DNA of 64,000 nt from Euryodendron excelsum (Eukaryota > Streptophyta > Magnoliopsida > Ericales > Pentaphylacaceae), in NCBI GenBank assembly GCA_033060915.1, contig CM065377.1, forward strand, positions 51,770,683-51,834,682, given 5' to 3'. The stretch's first letter is position 1; each line of letters begins with the position of its first letter. A program made the translations under genes and the position numbers. Below the pieces are notes generated by a model, which saw nothing but the letters and a program-made list of their open reading frames with translations, ran no database searches and was not told the origin of the DNA. This document shows positions 12,901-24,100 of the stretch, one piece after another.

Positions 12901-15900
12901 AAAAGATTTGTTAATCTATGGCCCGCGAGTTAAAAAGAGTTTCTATCATTTAGTGGGGATGTTACTAATATCTTAGTAGGTTGAGCTTTTGTTTGTTGTG
13001 CCTGTTCTCGTGTTTGTCCGCATTTCATTTGCTTCCGCTCTTGCTTGGAGGATCCCTCATCTGTGGCTGTCTTCTTATTGGGTTTTGTGCACTTTGCTTT
13101 TTAAAAGAAAAGAAAACAAATATCTACGAGAATCTTGAGAGGGTCTATTGCACCATTCGACAATATAGCTGCATCTCCTTCCTGTTTATAGATTTGCCTT
13201 CCTGATGCTGAATATAATGTTAATTTGGTTATGGCAGTATATGTTCTCTATAAGTGGGAGTCCCATGACCTATGCATATGGAAACCTTTAGGTGTCATGA
13301 AGTCTAAATCATAGTTACTGGATTGAGGTGCCTCTCTTGTCCAAGTGGGAAAGGTGCTATGAGTAATTAAGTTTGCAGAAGCTTATTGGTTCCCATTCAA
13401 GTTTTAGCAATATTAATTGAAAAATAGCTGGGATACTGATCAATTGGTGATGGAGAAAGCATATGCTTTGGTGGAACATAAGATGCCTCACTAGGAAAAT
13501 GAGCGTGATAGTCTTACACAGCTTCTTTTTTTCAACAGATCTCTATGAATATAATTTTAAATGGAAACTTACCTGAAGATATTACCCAGTGCTGGTTCCT
13601 GTTAATGGAGGGTGCTGTTAGGAATAAGATGGTGTATTATTTGCTAGGAACTTAACTCCTTTGTGTAAATGGTTTTTCTGTAAGGTTTTCAGACTTCATA
13701 TTAATCAACTGTTTCTCTGTTTCTGCTTAAAAAGCTCATCTTCATGAATTGATGTTAAAATTAGTGGTAGCTTAAGTTACTGAGGTACTTATTTCTTGGA
13801 ATACTTGTGATGACTTTCATATAGGATCCACCTGAGGATGCTGTTGTTACAAGCTGTGGGCATGTCTTTTGCAATCAATGCATCTGTGAACATCTGACAG
13901 GTGATGACAACCAGTGCCCCACCACAAATTGCAAAGCTCGACTCAATGTATCTACAGTGTTTTCTAGAGCGGCATTAAAATGTTCTCTCTCTGAGCAGCC
14001 TGGTCAGGATGGTACCCCAGGTTGTTCTGGTTCTGAAGTATCTGATAAGCTTCAGCCTGGTTCCTGGAGTCCCTCATTTGATTCCTCCAAAATCAAAGCT
14101 GCCCTTGAGGTCCTTCAATCACTTTCTAAACCAAGTGATTCTACACTGCGAACTAGCCCATTGAAATCTATTGATGATGGTGCCACGTGTCCAGAAAACT
14201 TATCTGATCCTCTTTCAAGGGGGTTAGAACGGGATATGCTTGACAACAGAGACTTGTGTTTGGTTAAAGGTTCAAATGATTTGATTAAAGTAGCTGGAGA
14301 GAAAGCAATAGTCTTCTCCCAGTGGACAAGGATGCTGGATTTGCTTGAAACTAGTCTTAAAAATTCTTCCATTGAGTACAGGAGACTTGATGGGACAATG
14401 TCTGTTGTTGCCAGAGATAAAGCTGTGAAAGATTTCAACACTCTCCCTGAGGTTTGTGGGGATTTTCTTTTGTTAGTATGCTTTAATATTTGCTACTTAT
14501 ATATTTCAATTCCTGAATTTGTTCTCTTGTACTTCTTGTAGGTGTCTGTTATAATCATGTCTTTAAAAGCTGCTAGTCTTGGACTCAACATGGTTGCAGC
14601 TTGTCATGTTGTTCTTCTGGATCTCTGGTGGAACCCTACAACTGAAGATCAAGCAGTGGATAGAGCCCACCGGATTGGACAGACCCGTCCTGTGACAGTT
14701 TTGCGTTTGACAGTAAAAGATACAGTTGAAGATCGCATTTTAGCGCTTCAGGTATTGTTTTGCATTCAAATCTTGTAGTTCTTTTCCGTTGTCAATGTAA
14801 TATCAATCCATAGGTTAGTTTATAAATGCTCACCATGCACTATCAGAGTATCATTGGCACTTAAAAATTTTCCTTCCTTCTTTTTAGTCATAAATTATTT
14901 GCAATCAATACTTGATTTACAAGAGTATGGTGATATCTTATTGAGAACATATCTTCTTGGTTGATTTTCTTTCATATGTTGAATGTATGGCCCTAGAGAT
15001 ATATTTGATGCTGAACAGAGTCTGCTGTTGTGATCGAAACAGTTGGTGGAGGCATTGGCAAGGGCAAAACTGATTTACTCGCTAACAGTGGTTGCTTAGT
15101 TTTTTTTGAAGAAATACCATCGTTATGAAAAATTTGACCCCTTAATGGATTTCGTTGCCCAGTTAATTGCTATTAGCATAGTAAGACAATTATATGTTGC
15201 TGGAATAACACGAGAAGCAAAGTGGGCATGGATTGATTTACCTAATAGAATATATGGCTGGATATGTTAACTGACATAGTGGTCTTGAACACGGCCTAAT
15301 TATTACAAGAATACGGAGTAATGATGCACCGTTGCACATTAAAGGCAAATGACCATCATTGAGAAACACCAACCATTGAGTAATTGCCCTTTAACTATTA
15401 TGGTGCACTGAAATTTGGGTAAATGACTTTACTATTATGGTACATGGATGTACTTATCCAACAGAAAAAAAAAAAAAAGGAATTCAAGGATGTGGAGTAA
15501 TGCAAAAAATAAATGACCAACCACTAGGAAGACCAGCAGTTGAACAACTGTCGTGAACAAAAATTCATTTGCTTTTAATGTCATATTCATCTGTGTTTAT
15601 TATTTCATGATTCATCTACATATTGAAATGTGACAAGTGCATAGGAGTTTTTAAAGGATGTGATCTGAGGTCAGTGAGCATGAGCACATCTGTGCATTAC
15701 CTAAATTAGAATAGTTCGCATCAGGCAACTCTGGGGGAGACTTAAAGATAGGATTGTTAATCAATTTACTTTACATGTTCTCAAACTGAGAGAAGGAGCT
15801 CCTCTGAACACTTGTATACTTTTGTTTAATAAATATAAAATTTTTGGCCGAAGATCCTCACCTGTTGTAAATAGTAGCTATTTGGAAATGGCATCATTTA

Positions 15901-16228
15901 CAGATTCAAGCATGCAAAAGGGTGTATTATTTGTCTAAGAGTTACTGAATTTATGTAATCTGAATAGCATGAGCTGCCCGATTGTGTATTTCTCCTGGTT
16001 GCGTACAAAATCTCTCCGCATTTTAAGAATCAATAACGTATCTTTGATTTACGGTTCCGACTTAACATCTGTATCCTGTGTCTTTTGAAAATGCTAATGC
16101 AAGTGCTCCTGTTTGTTTTGCAGCAAAAAAAGAGAGTGATGGTTGCATCTGCATTCGGCGAGGATGAAACGGGTAGTCGTCAGACTCGTCTTACAGAAGA
16201 GGACTTGAAGTATCTGTTCATGGTTTAA
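1737..16228 (+). CDS. CHR28: SNF2-type helicase-like transcription factor, CHR27/CHR28 (FRG) family; RING finger inserted between helicase lobes
   Basis: Twelve exons join in frame to 1,386 aa: 1737-1871, 2525-2615, 2786-3241, 3391-4511, 6559-6630, 7126-7203, 7304-8216, 9235-9365, 9497-9718, 13825-14451, 14542-14751, 16124-16228. The start is the first ATG after the leader. Residues 1-600 are acidic and probably disordered, with a ~62-aa repeat (about 363-540) and a candidate SUMO-interacting motif (ICILEDI, near 547). The SNF2 ATPase follows, with Walker A GLGKT (652-656), DEAQ (866-869) and SGTPIQN. A C3HC4 RING spans 1069-1109 and is interrupted by intron 9 after CGICN. The helicase C lobe shows [13 protein letters not shown] and DRAHRIGQ. 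The SNF2-RING-helicase order identifies the Rad5/16-like class. Arabidopsis CHR27/CHR28 (FRG1/2) act in transcriptional silencing with SUVR2, so a nuclear chromatin role is inferred. The gene looks intact. Confidence 0.93.
3795..4340 (+). repeat. 186-bp (62-codon) internal repeat in exon 4 of the CHR28-like gene
   Basis: Three units begin at 3795, 3981 and 4167, exactly 186 nt apart. The encoded units start [18 protein letters not shown] and SSEQPCVQP. Each continues with a Ser/Lys patch, then KDERND, KDEKED or NDERQR. Units 1 and 2 close with [11 protein letters not shown] and [12 protein letters not shown]. The third unit is partial and more diverged. The pattern shows an in-frame tandem duplication within the disordered N-terminal region; no function is known to me. 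Confidence 0.8.
9893..9929. repeat. C6 / G31 homopolymer tract
   Basis: A run of six C is followed by T and then an uninterrupted run of 31 G (9899-9929) inside intron 9. It could form a C:G hairpin or G-quadruplexes. A homopolymer this long is also a common place for sequencing length error. Confidence 0.9.
10032..11669. mobile_element. Non-autonomous Mutator-like (MULE) TIR element, 1.64 kb
   Basis: The left end GGGTAAATTAC (10032-10042) is matched by its perfect inverse GTAATTTACCC at 11659-11669. The inner sequence stays loosely inverted-repeat-like for roughly 100 bp. A 10-bp direct repeat, eight T then AT, flanks it at 10022-10031 and 11670-11679. TIRs plus a 9-11-bp duplication fit Mutator-type transposons. 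There is no transposase. The interior has a CCA-rich, Pro/His/Ser-coding stretch (about 10370-10735) with an open frame. It looks compositional, although a captured exon cannot be excluded. The T-rich duplication lowers certainty. Confidence 0.7.
12715..12836 (+). mobile_element. tRNA-derived SINE in CHR28-like intron 9
   Basis: The head contains a Pol III A box, TAGCCTAGTGG (12729-12739). A degenerate B box, GGGTTGACTC (12771-12780), follows, then a C-rich stretch and a short A tail. A perfect 12-bp direct repeat, AAAAAAGCCACT, flanks it at 12703-12714 and 12837-12848. Promoter boxes, A tail and target-site duplication together show LINE-mobilised insertion. At ~122 bp it is short for a plant SINE and could be a truncated member. 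Confidence 0.85.
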
Positions 16229-16947
16229 TTAGGGCATTCTTTTATAGCTTAATTGGCATTCTTTTAGAAGCTGGCCAAATGTTCACAGTTGAAGCTTTTT
16301 AACAATTGCTCCTTCGGACTAACTAGAAAAGAAGGCTTCATTTACAAAGAGATCATGTGAATTGCCTACGGAAGAATTTGCATGATCCATTTTTTTACTA
16401 ATTGATTTCTCCTCACATTCTCATTGTATAGGTTTTTGGAATTCAATAGGGTTACGAGTAGCAAATATAGGGGCGCAAAGTTGTAAATGATAAGAGTTCT
16501 TTCTTTTTCGTTGTCCCGCCGGCATGGATGCTATTGGTGAATATGATCATATTTTCCTTTGGTGGCTCCTCTTTTTTTTTTTGAAAATCAGTTTGAGGTT
16601 GTTTATTTTTCTGATGCCAGCATCTTGATATTACTGTGGTTATTAGATGCCCTTCTGGACGGAAGATACAATGTTGCACTTGGCTTGTGGATGTGGGTGT
16701 ACACATGGGAAGGTTTTGTTCACTTTTGTTCCAAAAGGCCTAGCTGTGGTTGCGTTTTCTTTCTTTTTCTTTTTGTTCCTTCTTTTTTATTGTTGGTTGT
16801 GATGAAGGCGGCAGAAGCCCGGGCAGTGGGGAACGGGGGCTCGAACTTGATGATGAGCTGGAAAACTAAGTACCCCAACAGTGGGCTGTTTTCTGTGCTC
16901 AGTTTCCTTTTCCTAATAATGGTTTTGTACTCCCCAAGTCCTAGTGA
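16229..16947. other. 3' flank of the CHR28-like gene
   Basis: This stretch holds the probable 3' UTR and flank of the helicase gene. Several short open frames occur (for example 16559-16984) but show no recognisable domain. No RNA gene was seen. Confidence 0.5.
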
Positions 16948-18087
16948 GGGTAATTTCCCTGAAATAGAGAAATTTGTGTCTTAATTTTCAACCTAAGGTC
17001 TCTTTGAACTTTGTTCGGCTATTCGAGTTTAGCGTTCTTTCAATTAGCGTTTTTAAAAAATACGTTAATTGAAAAAGCGTTTCTCTTGTATTTATATGCC
17101 GTATTCAGAAAATTGATAAAACGTTAATTCAATTAGCGTTTTCATTAAAAACATTAATTGGAAAAGTGTTTTTATATAAACGCTAATTCAAAAAGTATTT
17201 TGGTTTTTGAAAAAGTTTTTTTTCGAAAATAATAGCTAGGTTTCACTGAATAATAGAAAAATATATATTTTTTTTGAACCTACTAGATATCATTTTAACT
17301 TAAATGAATGTGAATGGTTAGAACTTCACCAATTTGAGAGTTTTTAATACCTTTCACAATAGTTAACATGGTGTATAGCCATGAAAAAGAAAATAATAGT
17401 TAGGTTTCACTGAATGATAGTTTTAAATTTTTTTTAAAACCTATTAGATATTATTTTAGCTCAAATGAATGTAAATGGCTAGACTTTACCAATTTGAGAG
17501 TTCTTAATACATTTTACAATAGTTAACATGGTGTATAGCTATAAGAAAGATGAGAGTTTTGAAAAAGAAAATATGAATTGTTTGTACCTTTTTTGAAACA
17601 AAGCCCTAGCTCCAATGTTAAGCCTTAGTTGCAAGCTTCTGCAAATCTGGACCACTGAAGCTTCCAAGCAATGGCTTTTTCTAGACCACTGAAGCGAGAG
17701 GGATAGAGAGGGAGAGAAAGGGAAGCGAGAAAGAGAAAGCGATGTGAAATGAGGGCTTGAATAAATAACCGCGTATTTGAATCTATAATCGGACAATAAT
17801 GCTTTTCAAAATAGCGTTTTAAAAAAAAAAAAAATTTTGGAAAACCAAAACGCTTTTAGAATTAGCGTTTGTATAAAAACGTTTTTTTTAATGGAAAAGC
17901 TAACTGAATTAGTGTTTCATCAATTTTTTGGATACGGCCTATAAATACAAGAGAAACGCTTTTTCAATTAGCGTTTTTTTTAAAAACGCTAATTGAAAAA
18001 GAGCTAAACTTGGTAGCTGAATGAAGTTCAAAGAGGCCTTAGGTTGAGAATAAAGACAAAAATTTGCCTGTGTCAAGGAAATTACCC
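16948..18087. mobile_element. Foldback element with ~200-bp terminal inverted repeats
   Basis: The left arm (16948 to about 17180) starts GGGTAATTTCC, passes CAACCTAAGG and CTCTTTGAACTT, then repeats AATTAGCGTTTTT-type motifs. The right arm (about 17860-18087) is its reverse complement with scattered mismatches. The centre holds a separate ~160-bp direct duplication. There is no transposase and I found no clear target-site duplication, so superfamily and exact ends are unresolved. The arms are long enough to form a strong hairpin RNA if transcribed. Confidence 0.7.
17224..17550. repeat. Tandem duplication of ~160 bp inside the foldback element
   Basis: Two copies, about 17224-17384 and 17390-17550, share TAGGTTTCACTGAAT, CCAATTTGAGAGTT and AGTTAACATGGTGTATAGC in the same order and spacing. 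Substitutions are scattered through them. Confidence 0.8.
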
Positions 18088-19189
18088 CATGGCAGAGTAC
18101 AATGTACAACAGACAAACTCACTCGGGCTTTAGATATAACAGTAGAATTCTTCAGAGGTGATTGGGCCACTTGATTTCTAAGTCATAAGCTATAAGCTAT
18201 AAGTTACTTTTAAAAATAAATTTTTAAAAAAAAACGTGATTAGACATAAGTTGTTCTTTTAACTCACTCATTCAAATATATTTTAAAAAAGTCATAAGAA
18301 TAAGCTATACATTACTAAATAAACTACGTCCAAACACTTTCTTACTTTACTTGATAATAGCATAAAATTATAATGACAAATTTAAAGACATTTGTACACA
18401 TTTATTACAAATCATAAATAAAATATATGATTTATGGTTACAACCAATCCCATTTTGCTGCATTCAATTTCTAGTTACTAAAATGGAAGGCAAAAACAGA
18501 AAACAAAATAAAAAATGAAACAAGAAGTATGAAATAATTGAAAAACTTAATAGAAATATTATTAAGAATTCTTTTAAAGAACTTGAAGCAGGCCTAGAAC
18601 TTAGTAAAAATTTATGTGAATAATTTTATAGATATTTAGCTAAAATTTTTTTTTAAAAAAAAATATAAAAATTAATATTTTAAATTTTTGCAATGTTTTT
18701 TTTTTTTCTTAATTTCTTAAGAATTTTTGTTAAATATTTTAAAAGTATCCTAATCATTTATCAAGAGACAGTAAATGGGTCAATATCCCAAAAAAAAAAA
18801 AAAAAAACTCTCTCTTCTTCCCCTCTAGCCCCCACCGCCAACTGCCACCCTTGTCATTAACAGCCACCGCCCCCCCCTCTCTCTCTCTTCCCAACCCCCC
18901 ACCGCCACCCTAACCTCCTCTACGAGCCCACCCCTAGCTGCCATCCAAACCGACTGAACCTACCCCTCGTAGCCGTGCAAACCCGCCTTTCAAACGATTA
19001 CAGCAGCCTCGTCTCTCTCTCTCTCTCTCTACACCACAACCATCTCTTGCCCAGTTTGTATATAGATTAGTAATCTATCAGAAAAGAGTTGGATGAATGA
19101 ACAGATTAGTAAAGTTTGCGAGTTTTTTTTGTCTTTTTCTGCACCTAAATAGATTTATAAAGATTGGAAGAGAAGTTGAGTAAGCAGCT
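18088..19189. other. Intergenic, AT-rich with a C-rich low-complexity block
   Basis: No gene seen. Content includes AT-rich DNA with a TAAGCTATAAGCTATAAG motif near 18186, an A-tract at 18790-18807, then a CCACCG- and CT-rich block (18808-19034) ending in a (CT)n microsatellite. Confidence 0.5.
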
Positions 19190-19261
19190 GGTCCCATGGT
19201 CTAGTGGTCAGGACATTGGACTCTGAATCCAGTAACCCGAGTTCAAATCTCGGTGGGACCT
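19190..19261 (+). tRNA. tRNA-Gln (anticodon CUG)
   Basis: The 72-nt gene has a perfect 7-bp acceptor stem, GGTCCCA (19190-19196) with TGGGACC (19254-19260). The A box is within TGGTCTAGTGG and the B box is GAGTTCAAATCTC. The anticodon arm TTGGA/TCCAG encloses the loop CTCTGAA (19221-19227) with anticodon CTG (19223-19225), which reads CAG glutamine codons. No intron is present. A discriminator base T follows the acceptor stem and CCA is not encoded, as expected for a nuclear tRNA gene. Confidence 0.95.
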
Positions 19262-20152
19262 TTCCGTTTGGTTTTGGTTATTCTTTCACAGACTGCATTC
19301 CCAAACCTGATGAACTACTTACTCAAACATCTTTTAATACATTTTCAACTGAGATTTCGAAAACCAACTTCCGCATGACAATTGCAGTCATCACTTTTTA
19401 TTGATTTTACAGTAGCAGAGATATAACTTGAATATGGGAAAACCCGTTTGAGAGGGTAAGAACAGGAACTCGAGATCTGTTGTTCCATGGATTTCATTTG
19501 GTTTATCATGAAGTATCCTTATATACTGTGCAAAAGCAATAGTACTTCCTTACATTAGGTCGTTGCTAAAACTGACAAAATAATCAATCCCACAACCGCA
19601 CATAGGCTTAAATTGCAGTTAAGAATGCTCCCATTTGAATGCTTGGCTTGCAGTTTTTCCGCATTACAATTCCTTGTTCAATCAGAAAGCATAATCAAAG
19701 ACAAACGTAGAATGAAAACATCTGCAAAGATAGTTATCAAAACTAAATCGGTGCGTTAAATGGTTGAACCAGTTCAACTGGCCAGTGTGGAGTGGTTCTG
19801 ATAACAATGTCTCCAACAACACTGGAAACTTCTAAGTAGCTTTGGACTGGACCAAGAAAAAAAAAAAAAAAAAAAGGAACTATGGCATATTTTCACACAA
19901 TTTGACTCTCCCACTAGTAGTCATCAGGTTATGCAAAATAATTCTCCATTGAAGACTTCCATCAAACAGGTTATGCAGAATGGCAATTATGAATGGGAAT
20001 GAAAGAACATCTCTTGATGAAACCATACCAATTCCATCTAATTTAAGAACAGTAATTACAATTCATATTGTTCTTCAGAGAGTGCAATAGCAAATGCAAA
20101 ATAAAAATCACAATCAACAGTAACTGTGTTCAAAACAATAATAATGTAACAA
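19262..20152. other. Intergenic between tRNA-Gln and the hydrolase gene
   Basis: No gene seen. The part nearest 20152 is presumably the 3' UTR of the minus-strand hydrolase. It includes an A-tract at 19857-19875. Confidence 0.5.
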
Positions 20153-21109
20153 TTAGCATCTATCATTCAACCATGACAGTATATCACGCCGAACAATTTC
20201 AATATTCTCATCAGTCTCTCCAAACAATAGCGAATGCATCATTCCATCAAAAATCTTGATAGTTTTGTCGTCACTTCTCGCCCGATCATACAACTCTTTG
20301 CTCACCTCTGGATCGGTCACAACATCTGCGCTACCGTGTAATACAATGAATGGAAGGCTGACATCACACAATCGCTTGCTTACATAATCAGTAACGCGCA
20401 GAAGCTCAGCCACGGTGCCCAATCTTGGTTTTCCACTATGTCTCATCGGATTCATCGCTGCAATCACCTTCTTCTCCGGCACTTTGACAGACTTGTCCAG
20501 AAGATCGACTGTCGGCACGATCGGCAAAGTGGGTGTGAATTTGGCAATAAATGTTAGAATTTCCGGAAGTGGCCATCTGGGTTTCACTTTGTTAGAGATT
20601 TTACACATGGGTGCCATCAAAATTGCACCGTTGAATAAATCAGGGTTTCTGAAATGGATCAGGAGGCAAATTGCGCCGCCCATTGACTCGCCGAACAGGA
20701 ACATGGGGAGATTTTGGAATTGGGGGTTTTGGGTGGTAATGGAGTTGAAGAATGCGAGACAGTCGTCGATGACGAGGTCGACGTTTGGAACGAAGGCTTT
20801 GAGGCCTTGGGATTGGCCGTGGCCTTCGAGGTCTAGGGCAAAGCAGGCGAACCCATGTTGGGCTAAGAAGATTGGGGTGGCTTGGAAGGTCCAGCTGATG
20901 TCGTTGCCGTAGCCGTGGACCATGAAGATGAGGCCACGCGGCGGCGTTGTCGGTGGCAGCCATGACCTGGTGAAGAGTTTTAGGCCTCTGGGTGAGGTGT
21001 AGTAGGAATTGGTGGATTTGATTCCATGGTTGGTGAAATACTCTTCCTCTGGAGTGTTTCCCCAAAAATATAGCCGGTTTTGGAGATGTTGGTGTTCTTC
21101 TTCCACCAT
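20153..21109 (-). CDS. Alpha/beta hydrolase, monoacylglycerol lipase / caffeoylshikimate esterase-like
   Basis: One intronless frame of 318 aa. The catalytic triad is visible: nucleophile Ser142 in GESMGG, Asp262 in GSADVVTD and His292 in MMHSLLFGE. The HGYGND motif (65-70) supplies the oxyanion region. The order EEYFTNHG, SPRGLKLFTRSWLP, FMVHGYG, LDLEGHG, GKPRLGT and GMMHSLLFGE is that of the plant MAGL family. It looks most like Arabidopsis At1g11090 as I remember it; lignin-pathway CSE (At1g52760) is a more distant relative. The likely reaction is hydrolysis of monoacylglycerols or lysophospholipids. Caffeoylshikimate hydrolysis is possible but unproven. No signal peptide is apparent. The start is the first ATG in a coherent frame and the length is typical. 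Confidence 0.93.
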   Translation of the reverse strand: MVEEEHQHLQNRLYFWGNTPEEEYFTNHGIKSTNSYYTSPRGLKLFTRSWLPPTTPPRGLIFMVHGYGNDISWTFQATPIFLAQHGFACFALDLEGHGQSQGLKAFVPNVDLVIDDCLAFFNSITTQNPQFQNLPMFLFGESMGGAICLLIHFRNPDLFNGAILMAPMCKISNKVKPRWPLPEILTFIAKFTPTLPIVPTVDLLDKSVKVPEKKVIAAMNPMRHSGKPRLGTVAELLRVTDYVSKRLCDVSLPFIVLHGSADVVTDPEVSKELYDRARSDDKTIKIFDGMMHSLLFGETDENIEIVRRDILSWLNDRC

Positions 21110-24100
21110 TTTGGGAGAGTTTTTTTCGGCTGTTTGGGAAGGAGAGAGCCAATGGAGATCTGGAGCTATGTGGTTGGCGTTGAATGATGGCTGACTTTTA
21201 CTGTTGAGTTGAAGGTGTTGAGCTGATATGAACTCAGGACTGGTTTAGTGAGTCAGTGAGTCAGTGGGTTATTGAATTCGTTTTGGCCTTTTGCTCATCC
21301 AGGTTGACTTGAAGATCAAGAAGATGGGTGTGCCCACTAGCTGTTTGTTTCAATAGCACCATTTCAAGAACAAATTTGATTTGGCTAGGGCCGAATCAAG
21401 TGGCGCTATGTCACTTTCTTTGAACGTTGTTTTTGTATTGTACCCTTCTTCAAAAGGTGCTCTCTTGATGGCTTAGGGGCATATTCCTAGTTGTTGTTGT
21501 TTGTTAGATGAAGGCTTGAAGCTTTTGGAAAGACTTGAATGAAGGGTGATTTATTCATTAAGCATTTTAGATTTTGGTACTTTGTTTAACACATTGAACT
21601 TCGGACCTGTCTCCCACCCTCACCAAGGTATCACCCCAATAAATGGCAGTAGACTTGGTAACTCCTCTGTGGCTTCCACTGCCATTGTGTTGTTGGATTT
21701 GTATCATATGTGCACACTACAATTTGTGTGAATAGTTTGTGATAACACAAATACCCTATGCTTAACTTTAGTTGCATTCTTTCTGCTTTTCTTTACCTGT
21801 TTCAAAAACCCATATCGTACAATGATCATCTTATACTCGTAATGACTGAAAATTAAGAAGCTACCTATGTGATGGTCATTTTTAGAGATGTACTGTCTGA
21901 ATCATAATTGAAGTGATTTTGGATGATTTGATTTAGCCTTCTTTTCCATATAATGCTTTTTCCATATAATGAGCAGTATATTTCAAGTAGTGTCGGAAAA
22001 CTTTATTGGATTAAACATTTTTTAGGGCCATTTTGTACTGATCCTCCTTTTCAATTCATCATTTGTTATTTTTGCTTTGCTTTTATTTTTGTTTGGAACT
22101 TCAGGGTCAAAAAATAGGACCAATTCCCCACTAGTAAACCAGACAGGGATAAAGTGAAACGAATCTACTTTTTCTAGGAGGGCAGAACACAGGAAAGATT
22201 GTGCTATTTGGTTTGTGGAAGTCAAGAGTCTTTTTGTGTTTTTTTTTTGGCCAAGGAAAAGGGGAAAAGGTAAAGAGTCAAGTAAAAGGAAAAGAATGCA
22301 AGGAACTCAGAGCAACACCTTCCTATGACAATGATCCTACTGGAGGAAGTTACCTTCCTATTACAAGGAGTCCAATTACAGAAGATTGATGATGGTTCAA
22401 CCAAGTTGTCCAAGTATAATAATTGCTCGAAGCACATATATCAAAATGCGTAGGTCCATACCATGTGAGAAACGATGTCAATGTTGGGTAGCTCAAATAA
22501 GGTTTATATTGACCCCATGATGCTTTTCTTAGTGGGAGTGGGTTCCTTAATAAGGGCCTTGCAAAGGTAGCATTTAGGTTTGGTCTCATTCTTACTTAGC
22601 TCGCCCCTAGGGAGCATTTTGACTGGAAATTAGATAATTCTTGCCAATAGGATATGGTCATGAAAAGTGGCTTTCGCTATCCTTTGGAAACGAATATCTA
22701 AACTACAACACGAAGTGGTAGCTAGAATGTATTTGGAGCAGTTGATAGAAGAGAAGTTCACCTTTAAGGAGCACTAGCAGCTATTACCGTACTGTTTTAC
22801 AAATTAAAAAGCTTCTGCTCTACAACATCTGAACATATGGAATAATAGCAACGTGCACTAGTAACCCCTAGGCATCAGATGGCTGTTTATGGCACTTTAC
22901 TAACTGTGAGGATGCAATTGTTACATGCACATTGAAAACCTCTTGAGTAAACTATTTTGAGGATACTCTTGCCCTCTAGGCAAGCTTTTTGTTGCTTTCT
23001 GTGACAAACCAATCTTCTCTGGTACTCTTACGTTGCCTTTTAGTGGTGTGGATGGTGAATTTTCCCCATTACAACCAGTACAATATTTGAGGTCCTAAGA
23101 TCATCATGAAGTTGATAACTTGCCTTAGTTGATCCTAATCTAAATAACATCACACCTGCCAAAAGGATATGGATATGCACGCTTGTGCTTTTCATCTCAA
23201 CTTTAAAGTCATACGTTTGATAATGAATTATCTGTCAAATAGAAGAATGGTATTGAAGCTGAGGTTTATCAAAATCAGATTTTTTATCCATGCAAAACTT
23301 TATGCACAGTATGTCACAATGTATGCTAAAAATTTTCGAGATTTAGAATTGTCATGCAATTACTCAAGTAGAAGCACTAATGTGACCTCAATGAAAACAA
23401 GCCTGTAGGGAGCCCATACATGTTGAGTATGGATTAGAGATCAGATGAATGGTTTGAGCACTTTATAATTTTATATATATTATATATATAACGGTGAAAT
23501 CACTTTCTTTGTGTTGACCAAAAACCTTCGCTTTCCATATAGTGGTGATGGATTGACACAGAAATTGGTAGTTGTTGGAATAGACATATCCATCTTGATG
23601 ACGATTTTCTGGTGCTGAAAGGACCCCTTTTGTCTCTCAGTCTACGAATTTGAATGACTAGCATCTAGTGTAGGACACTGGCTGACTATCTAGGACCCTT
23701 ACTTTCTTTCTCTTTATCCCTTTTCCATTCTATTCGATATTTGAAAAGAATGGGAGATAGGAAAAGAAAATGCCCAAGAAAGCAAGCCAGACCTAAGCAT
23801 TTCTTTTCTTTTCTTTTCTTGTAGGGTTCCAAACAAACCTTTGTCTTTCCTTTTTTCAGTAGAAGTGGAGAATATAATAATTACAGAGCTTTGAGCGCTC
23901 AATGTTGCATCTGTACTTGCCGTGAAAGTACTAATTCAGCTGCAGGAATGTCCTCGGAAAGAAGAGAAATACAAATGATCAACTATAACATTTATATGTA
24001 TGCACACTCTCTTTAAATTGACTGGGAGGACATATATGGCATGGTTAATTTCACAAATATTCTTTATTGCTGCTACTTGTTTAATTTATGTTTGAGTGAG

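Larger units (their letters stand above)
9719..13824 (+). other. Intron 9 of the CHR28-like gene (4.1 kb), transposon-loaded
   Basis: The donor follows CGICN and the acceptor precedes DPPEDAVV, so the intron cuts the RING finger after its second cysteine. Contents: a C6 run followed by a 31-G homopolymer (9899-9929), a MULE-like TIR element (10032-11669), (GT)n microsatellites near 11145-11160, a tRNA-derived SINE (12715-12836), and otherwise featureless AT-rich DNA. No coding region inside the intron convinced me. Confidence 0.85.

Noticed and set aside
16559..16984. 141-aa open frame after the CHR28-like stop codon
   Set aside because: No recognisable domain, no neighbouring exon signals, and it runs into the foldback element.
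20415..21194. Several frames overlapping the hydrolase gene (165-170 aa)
   Set aside because: They are shadows of the 318-aa hydrolase, which has all catalytic motifs.
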